From: Nakamurella flava
GTDB taxonomy: Bacteria > Actinomycetota > Actinomycetes > Mycobacteriales > Nakamurellaceae
Direction of reading: 5' to 3'
DNA: 64,000 nucleotides
Assembly: GCF_005298075.1 (NCBI RefSeq)
Contig: NZ_SZZH01000003.1
Coordinates: forward strand, 62,001-126,000
Part shown: piece by piece, positions 1-7,662 of the stretch
How the letters are laid out: each line of letters begins with the position of its first letter
Position numbering within the stretch: position 1 is the stretch's first letter
Program-made: the position numbers and the translations under genes
Notes under the pieces: generated by a model
Told to the model about the DNA's origin: nothing
Seen by the model: only the letters and a program-made list of their open reading frames with translations
Database searches by the model: none

Positions 1-1128
1 CGGCCGGTGGGCGGTCCGGCCGCCGCGAGCCGACCGGAGGTCGGGGAAGCGCCGCCCGCGACACCGCCGAGCGAGACCCGGGCACCCGCGGCGCCGGCCG
101 CGGCGGCACCGTCAGCGCCCACCAGCCCGCCGGTTGCGGCGGCACCGGCCTCGCCGGCCCGCGCGTCCGGCGGTGGCCTGGGGCTGCCCACCCGGCCGAC
201 CCTCAGCTCGGCCCGGGGTACGCGGCCACCGACGCCTCCCGCCGCCGACCGGCCCACCACGGATCGGGACACCGCCCCGGGCGCTCCACGACGGGACGGC
301 GCCGGCCCCGACACCACCCCGCCGGCCGTCGCAACCGACGGCGCGCGCGGCGGTCCTGACCGCCGGACCGAGCGGGTACCGGCGGCGGACCAGCGGGGCG
401 AACGGCCGGCTCCCGGCGACGGCTCCCGGGCCGTCCCGGACCGGCAGCCGGATCGCCCGTCGGGCGCCGCGGCGCCGTCCCGCCCGGCGGCCGCCGCAGA
501 CGGGGCGACCCCGTCGTCGCCGAGTCGCTCGGCCGCACCGGGGGCGTCGTCCGGCGCTGCCCCGGCCGGCGGTCCATCCGGTGCGGTGGGCGAACCGGAC
601 GTCACCGATGTGCGAAGGGTCTGGCCAGAGGTCCTGCGCCGCGTGCAGTCCCGCCGGCGGACCACCCAGATCCTGCTGGAGAGCGCCACCATCATCGGCG
701 TCGAGGGTGGGGCACTGGTGCTGTCGATGCCGTCCCCCGGGATGGCCCGCCGGGTCCTCGAGTCCGCCAACTCCGATCAGCTGCGGGCTGCGCTCCGCGA
801 GGTCCTCGGCGTGAACTGGAGCATCCGCTGCGACGCCGGGGGACCGACCGGCGGCGGTCGACCCGCGCGCACCGGCGGCCCGGGTCCGAACCGTCCGGCC
901 GGCGGCGCACCCACGCCCGGCGGCCCGGTCGACGACATCCCGTTGCCCGACGGGCCGTCGGACCCTGGCCCCGACTTCGACAGCGACATCCCCGACGACT
1001 ACAACGAGCCGCCCGACCCGGCCCAGCAGACGGCGGCCCGCACGCACGACCCGGAGGCCGCGGCCATCGAGCTGCTGACCACCCAGCTCGGCGCGCGGCC
1101 GTTGGACGCACCGCCCGCTTCCGGCTGA
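1..1128 (+). CDS. dnaX: DNA polymerase III subunit gamma/tau, C-terminal part (5' end outside the window)
   Basis: The frame is open from base 1, so only the C-terminal 375 or so residues are visible. The first 195 are a low-complexity Pro/Ala/Gly/Arg linker. A folded segment follows (about 200-280) starting VWPEVLRRVQ and containing ALVLSMPSPGMARRVLE, typical of the tau C-terminal region in actinobacterial DnaX. The tail is acidic and disordered. The AAA+ clamp-loader part lies upstream of the window. DnaX is the motor of the clamp loader that places the sliding clamp on DNA and, as tau, couples polymerase to helicase. Its usual partners ybaB and recR lie 27 kb downstream here. Identity is firm from the C-terminal domain; the N-terminus cannot be checked. 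Confidence 0.85.
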   Translation, partial: RPVGGPAAASRPEVGEAPPATPPSETRAPAAPAAAAPSAPTSPPVAAAPASPARASGGGLGLPTRPTLSSARGTRPPTPPAADRPTTDRDTAPGAPRRDGAGPDTTPPAVATDGARGGPDRRTERVPAADQRGERPAPGDGSRAVPDRQPDRPSGAAAPSRPAAAADGATPSSPSRSAAPGASSGAAPAGGPSGAVGEPDVTDVRRVWPEVLRRVQSRRRTTQILLESATIIGVEGGALVLSMPSPGMARRVLESANSDQLRAALREVLGVNWSIRCDAGGPTGGGRPARTGGPGPNRPAGGAPTPGGPVDDIPLPDGPSDPGPDFDSDIPDDYNEPPDPAQQTAARTHDPEAAAIELLTTQLGARPLDAPPASG

Positions 1129-1195
1129 GTCGCCCCGGGCGCCGTTCGAGGCAATTCGGTGGGCCGGGCCGCGAGGCCCGCAGTACGGTCGCGCG

Positions 1196-1600
1196 ATGGC
1201 TGCCCGGTTGAGTGAGCTGGTCCTGAACTGCCGAGACCCCGAGCGGCTGGCCGTCTTCTGGTGCGCCGTCCTCGACTACGTCGAGCTGGGGCGGGAGACC
1301 CCCGACGACGGCATCGAGATCGGCCCGACCTCCGGTTTCGGCGGGGCCGCGCCGACGATCGTCTTCTCCCGATCGCCGGATCCGCGGCCCGGACCGCTCC
1401 GGCTGCACATCGATGTCAACCCGGTCGGGCAGGACCAGGCCGCCGAGCTGCAGCGGCTGTTGGCCCTGGGCGCCGTCCACGCCGACGTCGGGCAGACCGG
1501 CGATGAGACCTGGCATGTGCTGGCCGATCCCGAGGGCAACGAGTTCTGTCTGTTGCGTCGGCAGCTGGCCCCCCTGGGGGAGTCGGGCCCGGGCTGCTAG
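1196..1600 (+). CDS. VOC-family (glyoxalase/bleomycin-resistance fold) protein
   Basis: A 134-residue protein starting MAARLSELVLNCRDPERLA, with the two-module pattern of the actinobacterial glyoxalase-like (VOC) family: an N-terminal LNCRDPERLAVFWCAVL module and a C-terminal module ending in VLADPEGNEFCLLR. The DPEGNEF motif is characteristic and supplies the usual metal-ligand glutamate. Members bind small ligands or metals and include lyases, dioxygenases and antibiotic-binding proteins, so the reaction cannot be named. It stands alone between dnaX and the TPP riboswitch and is probably transcribed on its own or from dnaX readthrough. Superfamily assignment is secure; function is unknown. 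Confidence 0.75.
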   Translation: MAARLSELVLNCRDPERLAVFWCAVLDYVELGRETPDDGIEIGPTSGFGGAAPTIVFSRSPDPRPGPLRLHIDVNPVGQDQAAELQRLLALGAVHADVGQTGDETWHVLADPEGNEFCLLRRQLAPLGESGPGC

Positions 1601-1610
1601 CGTCGGCAGC

Positions 1611-1701
1611 GGTGACACGGGAGCCCGCCTCGCGGGCTGAGAGGGCGCAACGCGCCGACCGCAGAACCTGACCCGGTTCGGACCGGCGGAGGGACGTCAC
1701 C
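1611..1701 (+). ncRNA. TPP riboswitch (THI element) upstream of tenA
   Basis: All THI-box landmarks are present in order: an opening helix GGTGAC (1611-1616) that pairs with GTCACC (1696-1701), ACACGGGAGCC at its start, GCTGAGAGGGC in the middle, and GCAGAACCTGACCCGG followed by the GCGGAGGGA-like 3' segment. It sits 82 nt upstream of the tenA start on the same strand. Thiamine pyrophosphate would bind this RNA and lower tenA expression. A small hairpin (GTCGT/ACGAC, near 1739-1753) and the GGAG at about 1771 lie in the expression platform, so translational control is more likely than termination, but this is inference. Confidence 0.9.
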
Positions 1702-1783
1702 GCAGCACCGCCCGGAGTCCGATGCGCTCCCGTCTCCGACGTCGTCCCGACGACCGGGAGCCTGGCCCATCCCTGGAGACCTG

Positions 1784-2512
1784 ATGTCCAGCACCCTGTC
1801 CGACGTTCCCGCCCCCTCCGCGCCGCCGGCCGCCGGGTCGTTCACCGCCGATCTGCGGGCCGAGTACGACGACCTGTTCGAGGCGTTCTGGAACCACCCG
1901 TTCCTGCGTGGCCTGTACGACGGCACCCTGCCCCGGGAGTGCGTGCAGCACTACGTCGAGCAGGACCACCAGTACCTCAGTTCCTTCGTCCGCTGCTACG
2001 GCCTGGGCGTCTCGATGTCGCCCGACCGCGACTGGATGCGCTGGTTCAACGAGCAGATCGCCTTCGTCCTGAACGACGAGCAGCACCCCCACCGGGTGCT
2101 GTGCGAGGCGGTGGGGCTCGATCACGCCGCCGTCGTGCACGCCGATCTGGCGCCGTCGGCCCAGGCCTACGTCGATCACATGGCGTTGTGCGCGCGGGAC
2201 AGCCTGGGGGTGCTGCTGTCGGCGCTGCTGCCCTGCGTGTGGACGTACATGGAGGCGGCGACCCGGGCCTTGGCCGCTGCCGAGCCGCCGGCGGTCGACA
2301 ACCCGTTCCGCGGCTGGTGGGAGTTCTACGCGACCGACGAGTGCCAGGCCATCCTCGCCGACTTCCGTTTCCGGGTGGACCTTCTCGCGGACCAGGCCGG
2401 CCCGGCGGAGCGGTCCCGGATGGCCGAGGCGTTCCGGCTCGGCCTGCACCACGAGGTGCGGTTCTGGCAGATGGCCTGGACCCGGGAGGACTGGACCCCG
2501 CCCCGCGGCTGA
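1784..2512 (+). CDS. tenA: Thiaminase II / TenA family aminopyrimidine aminohydrolase
   Basis: A 242-residue TenA/THI-4 family protein. Family landmarks are WNHPFLRGLYDGTLP, YVEQDHQYL (Asp61), a catalytic-type cysteine in ALLPCVWTYMEA (Cys151) and a glutamate in HHEVRFWQMAW (Glu224), equivalent to the Cys/Glu pair of Bacillus TenA. TenA hydrolyses the amino group of 4-amino-5-aminomethyl-2-methylpyrimidine to give HMP, salvaging thiamine breakdown products, and can also cleave thiamine. The start is the ATG after GGAG at 1771-1774. A TPP riboswitch directly upstream fits a thiamine role. No other thi gene is adjacent, so this is a single-gene salvage unit. Confidence 0.9.
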   Translation: MSSTLSDVPAPSAPPAAGSFTADLRAEYDDLFEAFWNHPFLRGLYDGTLPRECVQHYVEQDHQYLSSFVRCYGLGVSMSPDRDWMRWFNEQIAFVLNDEQHPHRVLCEAVGLDHAAVVHADLAPSAQAYVDHMALCARDSLGVLLSALLPCVWTYMEAATRALAAAEPPAVDNPFRGWWEFYATDECQAILADFRFRVDLLADQAGPAERSRMAEAFRLGLHHEVRFWQMAWTREDWTPPRG

Positions 2513-2522
2513 CGCGTCGTCG

Positions 2523-2575
2523 ACGGGACGCTGGCGCCGCGCCCAAGGCTTGGGTGGGCCGCGCCGGCGCCCGTC
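2523..2575. terminator. GC-rich inverted repeat between convergent genes
   Basis: An imperfect GC-rich hairpin: GGCGCCGCGCCCAAG faces CTTGGGTGGGCCGCGCC across a minimal loop, in the short gap between the 3' ends of tenA (+) and the hydrolase (-). It probably acts as a bidirectional terminator. There is no clear T-run, as is usual in high-GC actinomycetes. Confidence 0.45.
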
Positions 2576-2588
2576 GGTGCGCCGGTCG

Positions 2589-3398
2589 TCAGCCGGTGCG
2601 GTCGATGATGGCGTCCGCGATCGCTTCCGGGGCCGTTTCCGGCAACCAGTGGCCGGCGTCCACCTCCAGGAAGCGGTAGGCCACACCGGGCGCGATGTGG
2701 TCGGCGGTGCGCTCGGCCGCCCACCGGCCGAGCGCGAAGTCGTGCCGACCCCACACGTAGGTGGTGGGCACCCGGGCGGGTCCGGCGGCGGGCCGGGAGA
2801 ACGGCAGGCCCCGGTACCAGTTCAGGGCGCCGGTCGCCGCGCCGGGAGCGGCCAGGGCGGCGGTGTACTCCCCGACGAACCGTTCCGGCAGGCCGCTGCC
2901 GGCCAGGGCACCGCCCAGTGAGCGTCGCGCCCGCCGCTCGGGGAGGACGGGCAGCTGGAAGAACGCCATGTACCAGGATCGACGCGCCTGGCCGTGCAGC
3001 AGCGCCGCGCTCATCGCGCGGGGATGCGGGGTGGACAGCACCGTCGCCGTCAGCACCCGGTCGGGGGCGGTGGCGGCCAGCTGCCACACCGGCGCCGCAC
3101 CCCAGTCGTGCCCGACCAGGTGGACCCGTTCCAGGCCGGCCGCGTCGAGCAGGGCGAGGACATCCGCCGCGGTCTCACCGACCGCGTAGTCCCGCCGGCG
3201 CCTCGGCCGGGCGCTGGCCGCGTACCCGCGCTGGGTGGGCGCGAGGGTCCGCAGACCCGCGTCGTGCAGCCGCGGGGTGACGAGGTCGAAGGCGGCGGGC
3301 GACTGCGGGAAGCCGTGCAGGAGGACGACGGGCGGGCCGTCGGACGGGCCGTCGTCGACGACCGGGAACGTCAGACCCGCACGCGTGAACCGTTGCAT
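2589..3398 (-). CDS. Alpha/beta hydrolase, epoxide-hydrolase/haloalkane-dehalogenase type
   Basis: A 269-residue alpha/beta hydrolase. It has an HGFPQS oxyanion loop, the nucleophile elbow VGHDWGA with aspartate rather than serine, and a C-terminal catalytic histidine in AGHWLPE. The Asp nucleophile with a following Trp (GHDWG) is the signature of epoxide hydrolases and haloalkane dehalogenases. The acid residue is probably in VWGRHDFALG. Substrate unknown; no signal peptide, so cytoplasmic. It is encoded downstream of the SRPBCC gene on the same strand, 10 nt from its stop, so the two are likely co-transcribed. Xenobiotic or lipid-epoxide detoxification is plausible but not shown. Confidence 0.8.
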   Translation of the reverse strand: MQRFTRAGLTFPVVDDGPSDGPPVVLLHGFPQSPAAFDLVTPRLHDAGLRTLAPTQRGYAASARPRRRRDYAVGETAADVLALLDAAGLERVHLVGHDWGAAPVWQLAATAPDRVLTATVLSTPHPRAMSAALLHGQARRSWYMAFFQLPVLPERRARRSLGGALAGSGLPERFVGEYTAALAAPGAATGALNWYRGLPFSRPAAGPARVPTTYVWGRHDFALGRWAAERTADHIAPGVAYRFLEVDAGHWLPETAPEAIADAIIDRTG

Positions 3399-3408
3399 GG
3401 CGCGCAGC

Positions 3409-3876
3409 CTACGAGGCCGCCTGTTCGCCGGGGTCGGGGCGGCCCTCGGCCAGATAGGCCAGGCGCTGCAGGGTCTCGCGATTCCGCGGATGCAGGGCCA
3501 GGTCGACCAGCGGCTTCGGGATCCAATGACCGGGACCCTGTTTCGGGTACTCGAACATCACGATCTCGGTCTGGTCGGGCCGACCGGACACCGGGTGCAG
3601 CTGCAGTTCGACCTCGGCCTCGCCGCCCGGCCAGGCCCGGACCCGTAGCCGCAGCAGGTGCGGTGGCCGGCTGATCAACACGGTGGTGGTGTCGTCGATG
3701 AGCAATGGCCAGGTACCGACGGAGTGGTGCAGTTCCGCACCGACATCGGGCCAGTCCGCTGCGACCTTGCGCATCCGCGACGCGCCGACCACCCAGGACG
3801 GGTACAGCCAGCCGTTCGCCAGAACCGCCCACACGTCCGGTGGGCGCGCGTTCACGATGCGGGTGTCACGAGCCAT
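3409..3876 (-). CDS. SRPBCC-family (polyketide cyclase/START-like) protein
   Basis: A 155-residue single-domain protein beginning MARDTRIVNARPPDVWAVLA. The early strand followed by a helix with P-x-x-VW and a C-terminal helix with NRETLQRLAYLAE are typical of the SRPBCC/START-like fold that binds hydrophobic ligands. The charged middle WPDVGAELHHSVGTWP also fits the family. No catalytic residues can be assigned. It begins 71 nt from the divergent flavoprotein gene and probably shares a promoter region with it, and it is followed by the alpha/beta hydrolase. Mycobacterial relatives often sit beside phytoene-desaturase-like oxidoreductases, but a joint pathway is inference. Confidence 0.7.
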   Translation of the reverse strand: MARDTRIVNARPPDVWAVLANGWLYPSWVVGASRMRKVAADWPDVGAELHHSVGTWPLLIDDTTTVLISRPPHLLRLRVRAWPGGEAEVELQLHPVSGRPDQTEIVMFEYPKQGPGHWIPKPLVDLALHPRNRETLQRLAYLAEGRPDPGEQAAS

Positions 3877-3947
3877 GCGAGTCTCAGTGCCCGACAGCCG
3901 CGGAACGAAACTGCTTCGCTGAACGGGGGTCTGGGCATCATGGGCAC

Positions 3948-5540
3948 ATGACTTCCGCCGTGGACGCCGTGGTGATCGGTGCCGGACAGAACGGCCTCGT
4001 CGCCGCCAACCGACTCGCCGACGCCGGCTGGGACGTCCTGGTCCTGGAACAGCAGCCCACCCCCGGTGGTGCGGTCCGCAGCGACCGGGACGTGCACCCC
4101 GATTTCGTGCACGACACCTTCTCGGCGTTCTATCCGCTGTCGGCGGTGTCGCCGCCGCTGGCCCGGTTGCGGCTGTCGGACTGGGGCCTGCAGTGGAGCC
4201 ACGCCCCGGCGGTGGTGGGCAACCCCGATCCGTCCGGGGGGTGGGCGCTGCTGCATCGTGAACCGGGCCGGACGGCGGCGTCGCTCGACGCGTTGAACCC
4301 GGGGGACGGTGCGGTCTGGCTCGACCTGTTCGAGCAGTGGCAGCGGATCAGCCCGGGACTGATCCAGTCGCTGCTCAGTCCGTTCCCGCCGGTCCGGGGA
4401 GCCGTCCGGCTGGCTGCGGCCGTCCCGCGGGCCGGGGGGATGGACCTGATCCGCACGCTGGTCGAGTCCTCCGACGCGCTGACCAGCCGGTTCACGGGGA
4501 TGGGCGCCCGCATGCTCATCGCCGGCAACGCGGCCCACGCCGACCTGCATCCGCAGGGCATGGGTTCCGGGCTGTTCGGGCTGCTGCTGGCCATGCTCGG
4601 CCAGCAGGTCGGGTTCCCGGCGCCCACCGGGGGAGCGGGTGAGCTGATCGCGGCGATGGTGCGCCGCTTCGAGGCCGCCGGCGGTCGGCTGCGCTGCGAT
4701 GCCGCGGTCAACCGGATCGAGGTGGCCGACGGCCGGGTGGTCGCCGTCCGCACCGCCGACGGGGACCGGGTGGAGGTCCGTCGGGCGGTCATCGCGGACG
4801 TGACCGCCCCCCAGCTCTACGGCGGGCTGGTGCCGTGGTCCGATCTGCCGGACCGGGTGCTCAAGGGGATGCGGCGATTCCGGTGGGATCCGGGCACCGT
4901 GAAGGTCGACTGGGCGCTGTCCGGTCCGATCCCGTGGGCCGGGGAGCCGGCCGTGGCGCCGGGATACGTCCACCTGGCCGATTCACTGGCCGAGCTGTCC
5001 ACCGGGCACTCCCGGATTCAGGACGGCATCCTGCCGCGGCTGCCCTATCTGCTGGTCGGGGCCATGACCACGACGGACCCGTCCCGCTCGCCGCAGGGGA
5101 CGGAGTCGGTCTGGTCCTACACCCACGTCCCGCGGCAGATCCGCGGGGACGCCGGGGCGCGCAACCAGAGCGAGGCGATCAGCAGCCGGTGGACGGCGTC
5201 GGACGCCGAACGCATGGCCGACCGCATGCAGGCCCGGATCGAGAAGAACGCCCCCGGTTTCGGCGATCGGGTGATCGCCCGCCGGGTGCTGTCGCCCCGG
5301 GACCTGGAGTCGCGGGACGCGAACCTGGTCGGCGGGGCGTTGGGCGGGGGGACCTCGGACGTGTCCCAGCAGCTGGTCTTCCGGCCCATCCCCGGACTCG
5401 GTCGGGCCGAGACCCCCATCAAGGGGCTGTATCTCGGGTCGTCGTCGGCCCACCCGGGCGGCGGGGTGCACGGCGCGGCCGGCGACAACGCGGCGCGGGC
5501 CGCCCTGGTGCACGCCCGTTTACGGCCCTGGCGGCGCTGA
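3948..5540 (+). CDS. NAD(P)/FAD-dependent oxidoreductase, phytoene desaturase-like
   Basis: A 530-residue flavoprotein starting MTSAVDAVVIGAGQNGLVAA; the GxGxxG dinucleotide fold is at residues 10-20 and is followed by LVLEQQPTPGGAVRS, the CrtI-family FAD signature. The C-terminal IKGLYLGSSSAHPGGGVHGA matches the second FAD-contact motif of carotenoid desaturase and amine-oxidase-like enzymes. This non-CrtI actinobacterial branch has unknown substrates. A longer upstream reading frame exists, but the ATG at 3948 gives the family-typical N-terminus. No carotenoid genes are nearby, so it should not be called a carotenoid enzyme. Confidence 0.8.
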   Translation: MTSAVDAVVIGAGQNGLVAANRLADAGWDVLVLEQQPTPGGAVRSDRDVHPDFVHDTFSAFYPLSAVSPPLARLRLSDWGLQWSHAPAVVGNPDPSGGWALLHREPGRTAASLDALNPGDGAVWLDLFEQWQRISPGLIQSLLSPFPPVRGAVRLAAAVPRAGGMDLIRTLVESSDALTSRFTGMGARMLIAGNAAHADLHPQGMGSGLFGLLLAMLGQQVGFPAPTGGAGELIAAMVRRFEAAGGRLRCDAAVNRIEVADGRVVAVRTADGDRVEVRRAVIADVTAPQLYGGLVPWSDLPDRVLKGMRRFRWDPGTVKVDWALSGPIPWAGEPAVAPGYVHLADSLAELSTGHSRIQDGILPRLPYLLVGAMTTTDPSRSPQGTESVWSYTHVPRQIRGDAGARNQSEAISSRWTASDAERMADRMQARIEKNAPGFGDRVIARRVLSPRDLESRDANLVGGALGGGTSDVSQQLVFRPIPGLGRAETPIKGLYLGSSSAHPGGGVHGAAGDNAARAALVHARLRPWRR

Positions 5541-5599
5541 CCGGCGGCGGCCCGGCGTCGACCCCGGCCTGACGGTCGACGCCGACGAAGGTGGCCGGC

Positions 5600-5658
5600 G
5601 CTGATCATCTCGGCGTTCAGCAGGCGCAAACGGCCGCCGGAACGACGAGATGATCAGC
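5600..5658. repeat. Inverted repeat with 13-bp perfect arms (TGATCATCTCG type)
   Basis: GCTGATCATCTCG (5600-5612) and its exact complement CGAGATGATCAGC (5646-5658) flank a 33-nt spacer between two convergent genes. The arm core resembles the GTGATCATCTCGAC units near 43.98 kb. It may be a bidirectional terminator or one copy of a dispersed palindrome. Confidence 0.6.
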
Positions 5659-5676
5659 CTCGGCCAGGGAACCGCG

Positions 5677-5895
5677 TCAGGAGGCCAGGGCGTAGCCCGC
5701 TTCGTCGACGGCGTCGCGCACGGCCGCCCCGAGCAGCGGGGCGTCGCTGATCACGGTGACCACGGAGACGTCCTCCGGGTGCAGTTCGACGACGACGGAC
5801 TGCACGCCGTCGAGACGGTGGAATTCCTCGGTGACCGCGACGACGCAGGCGTCGCACGTCAGACCGGTGAGGCGGTAAGTCGCTCGGGTGCTCAT
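5677..5895 (-). CDS. Heavy-metal-associated (HMA) domain protein, copper-chaperone-like
   Basis: A 72-residue single HMA domain starting MSTRATYRLTGLTCDACV. The two cysteines of the TCDAC loop are the metal ligands seen in CopZ-type chaperones and in P-type ATPase N-termini. The rest follows the family plan (VAVTEEFHRLDGV, then VRDAVDEAGY). It probably binds Cu(I) and passes it to a transporter, but no copper ATPase or CsoR lies nearby. The ATG at 5895 was chosen because the reading frame upstream adds 11 residues that do not belong to the domain. It follows glyA on the same strand, but a terminator-like hairpin separates them. Confidence 0.75.
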   Translation of the reverse strand: MSTRATYRLTGLTCDACVVAVTEEFHRLDGVQSVVVELHPEDVSVVTVISDAPLLGAAVRDAVDEAGYALAS

Positions 5896-5921
5896 GCCGC
5901 AGTCAACACCGCAGACGGGAA

Positions 5922-5952
5922 AACCCATCCCCCGGCGGCCGGGGAATGGGTT
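5922..5952 (-). terminator. Rho-independent-type terminator of glyA
   Basis: On the minus strand AACCCATTCCCC is followed by a 7-nt loop, a nearly complementary GGGGGATGGGTT and then a short TTTTC run. It lies 30 nt beyond the glyA stop codon and upstream of the HMA gene. Confidence 0.65.
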
Positions 5953-5982
5953 CTCTCGTTGCTCGGCAGAGCGTCGGTGCGA

Positions 5983-7329
5983 TCAGACCGCGTCGACGGC
6001 GCCCGACACCAGGTGCGGGTACAGCGGGTTGCGGGCGGCCAGCGCCGCGACCCGATCCCGCAGCGAGGCGGCCAACGCCGGGTCCAGCTCGCCGACCGGT
6101 GCCTTGAGTGCCTCGGCGATGATGTCCGCGACCTCGACGAAGTCGCGGGCGTCGAAGCCGCGGGTGGCCAGGGCCGGGGTGCCGATCCGCAGACCGGACG
6201 TCACCATCGGCGGGCGCGGGTCGAAGGGCACCGCATTGCGGTTGACGGTGATCCCGACGGAGTGCAGCCGGTCCTCGGCGGCCTTGCCGTCGAGCTCGGA
6301 GTCCCGCAGGTCGACCAGCACGAGGTGCACGTCGGTGCCACCGGTGAGGACCTTGATGCCGGCGTCGGCGACGTCGGCCTGGACCCACCGCTCGGCCAGC
6401 AGGCGGGCGCCGAGCAGCGTGCGCTCGGCGCGGTCGACGAACGCCGGGTCGCCGGCCATCTTGAACGCCACGGCCTTGGCCGCGATGACGTGCTCCAGCG
6501 GGCCGCCCTGCTGGCCGGGGAAGACCGCGGAGTTGATCTTCTTGGCGATGGCCGCGTCGTTGGACAGGATGATGCCGCCGCGGGGGCCGCCCAGGGTCTT
6601 GTGGGTGGTCGAGGTGACGACGTGCGCGTGCGGCACGGGCGACGGGTGCAGACCGGTGGCGACGAGGCCGGCGAAGTGGGCCATGTCGACCATCAGGTAG
6701 GCGCCGACCTCGTCGGCGATCTCGCGGAAGCGGGCGAAGTCCAGGTGCCGCGGGTAGGCCGACCAGCCGGCGATGATCAGCTTCGGCTGGTGCTGGCGGG
6801 CCATTCGGCTGACCTCGTCCATGTCGATGCGGTAGTCCTCCTTGGACACCTCGTACGCAGCGACGTCGTACAGCAGGCCGGAGTAGTTGATCCGCATGCC
6901 GTGGGTCAGGTGTCCGCCGTGGGCCAGGGATAGGCCGAGGATGGTGTCGCCCGGCTTGATGAGGGCCTGCATGGCGGCGGCGTTGGCCTGCGCGCCGGAG
7001 TGCGGCTGGACGTTGGCGAACTCGGCGCCGAACAGGCCCTTGATGCGATCGATGGCCAGCTGCTCGATGACGTCGACGTTCTCGCAACCGCCGTAGTAGC
7101 GGCGACCCGGGTAGCCCTCGGCGTACTTGTTGGTGAGCACGCTGCCCTGCGCCTGCATGGCCGCGACGGAGGCGAAGTTCTCCGACGCGATCATCTCCAG
7201 CGTCTCCTGCTGGCGGCGGAGTTCGCGGTCGACGTACTCGGCGACCTCCGGGTCGGCCTGGGCGAGTGAGGCGTCCAGTCCGGGCCAGGTGGTGGAGGAC
7301 TCGACGGAACCCGTCAGATCGGTCGACAT
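5983..7329 (-). CDS. glyA: Serine hydroxymethyltransferase
   Basis: A 448-residue PLP enzyme that interconverts serine plus tetrahydrofolate with glycine plus 5,10-methylene-THF, the main source of one-carbon units. Landmarks are [11 protein letters not shown] near the N-terminus, [15 protein letters not shown], the PLP-lysine motif [14 protein letters not shown], and the C-terminal [10 protein letters not shown]. Length is slightly above the usual 420 or so because of about 20 extra N-terminal residues. ATG at 7329 follows AGGGAGAAG. A hairpin (GCGCC-TCATCA-GGCGC type, about 7351-7366) lies in the leader, but no known glycine, THF or ZTP riboswitch was recognised. It is transcribed away from the peptide transporter, with which it shares a 333-nt divergent region. 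Confidence 0.95.
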   Translation of the reverse strand: MSTDLTGSVESSTTWPGLDASLAQADPEVAEYVDRELRRQQETLEMIASENFASVAAMQAQGSVLTNKYAEGYPGRRYYGGCENVDVIEQLAIDRIKGLFGAEFANVQPHSGAQANAAAMQALIKPGDTILGLSLAHGGHLTHGMRINYSGLLYDVAAYEVSKEDYRIDMDEVSRMARQHQPKLIIAGWSAYPRHLDFARFREIADEVGAYLMVDMAHFAGLVATGLHPSPVPHAHVVTSTTHKTLGGPRGGIILSNDAAIAKKINSAVFPGQQGGPLEHVIAAKAVAFKMAGDPAFVDRAERTLLGARLLAERWVQADVADAGIKVLTGGTDVHLVLVDLRDSELDGKAAEDRLHSVGITVNRNAVPFDPRPPMVTSGLRIGTPALATRGFDARDFVEVADIIAEALKAPVGELDPALAASLRDRVAALAARNPLYPHLVSGAVDAV

Positions 7330-7662
7330 CTGGTACTTCTCCCTCGATCAGCGCCTCATCAGGCGCCCCGACGATGGTGCCGGCCGGGCCCGATCGGACC
7401 CGCGGGCGTCACCTCCCACCGTAGTCGGACGCGGTGGTGGCCCCGAACCGTCGAGGCTGTGACGGACGCCCGGTGGCCGGTTCCACACTCGTCACTCCGA
7501 GTGAAATGTCGGCCGCAATCGGGTTCGTTCCGTGGTGAGCACTGTGGCACCGGAGTGACAGTTTGCGGCGATTCGTAACGATGCGATGAACCGCCGCGCC
7601 GAAGGTTGAACGGCGGTTTACCGTCCACGGATTCCGACCGCCATGACCTGGAGGTACTGAAC
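7330..7662. promoter_or_regulatory. Divergent glyA / peptide-transporter promoter region
   Basis: This 333-nt gap has no convincing gene. It holds the glyA leader hairpin, a short palindrome TCACTCCGAGTGA (7492-7504), and an inverted pair GTCACTCCG (7491-7499) and CGGAGTGAC (7551-7559) that could be an operator for either gene. The transporter ribosome-binding site GGAGG is at 7650-7654. No promoter boxes could be assigned with confidence. Confidence 0.4.

Noticed and set aside
3948-5540. Carotenoid biosynthesis locus
   Set aside because: The flavoprotein is CrtI-like in fold, but no crtB, crtE or related gene is adjacent.
5600-5658. Integration attachment site
   Set aside because: Inverted, not direct, repeat; no integrase or tRNA nearby.
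5650-6933. 427-residue plus-strand frame opposite glyA
   Set aside because: Antisense to a fully conserved serine hydroxymethyltransferase.
7330-7500. Riboswitch in the glyA leader
   Set aside because: A hairpin is present, but no core motifs of glycine, ZTP, THF or SAM riboswitches could be matched.
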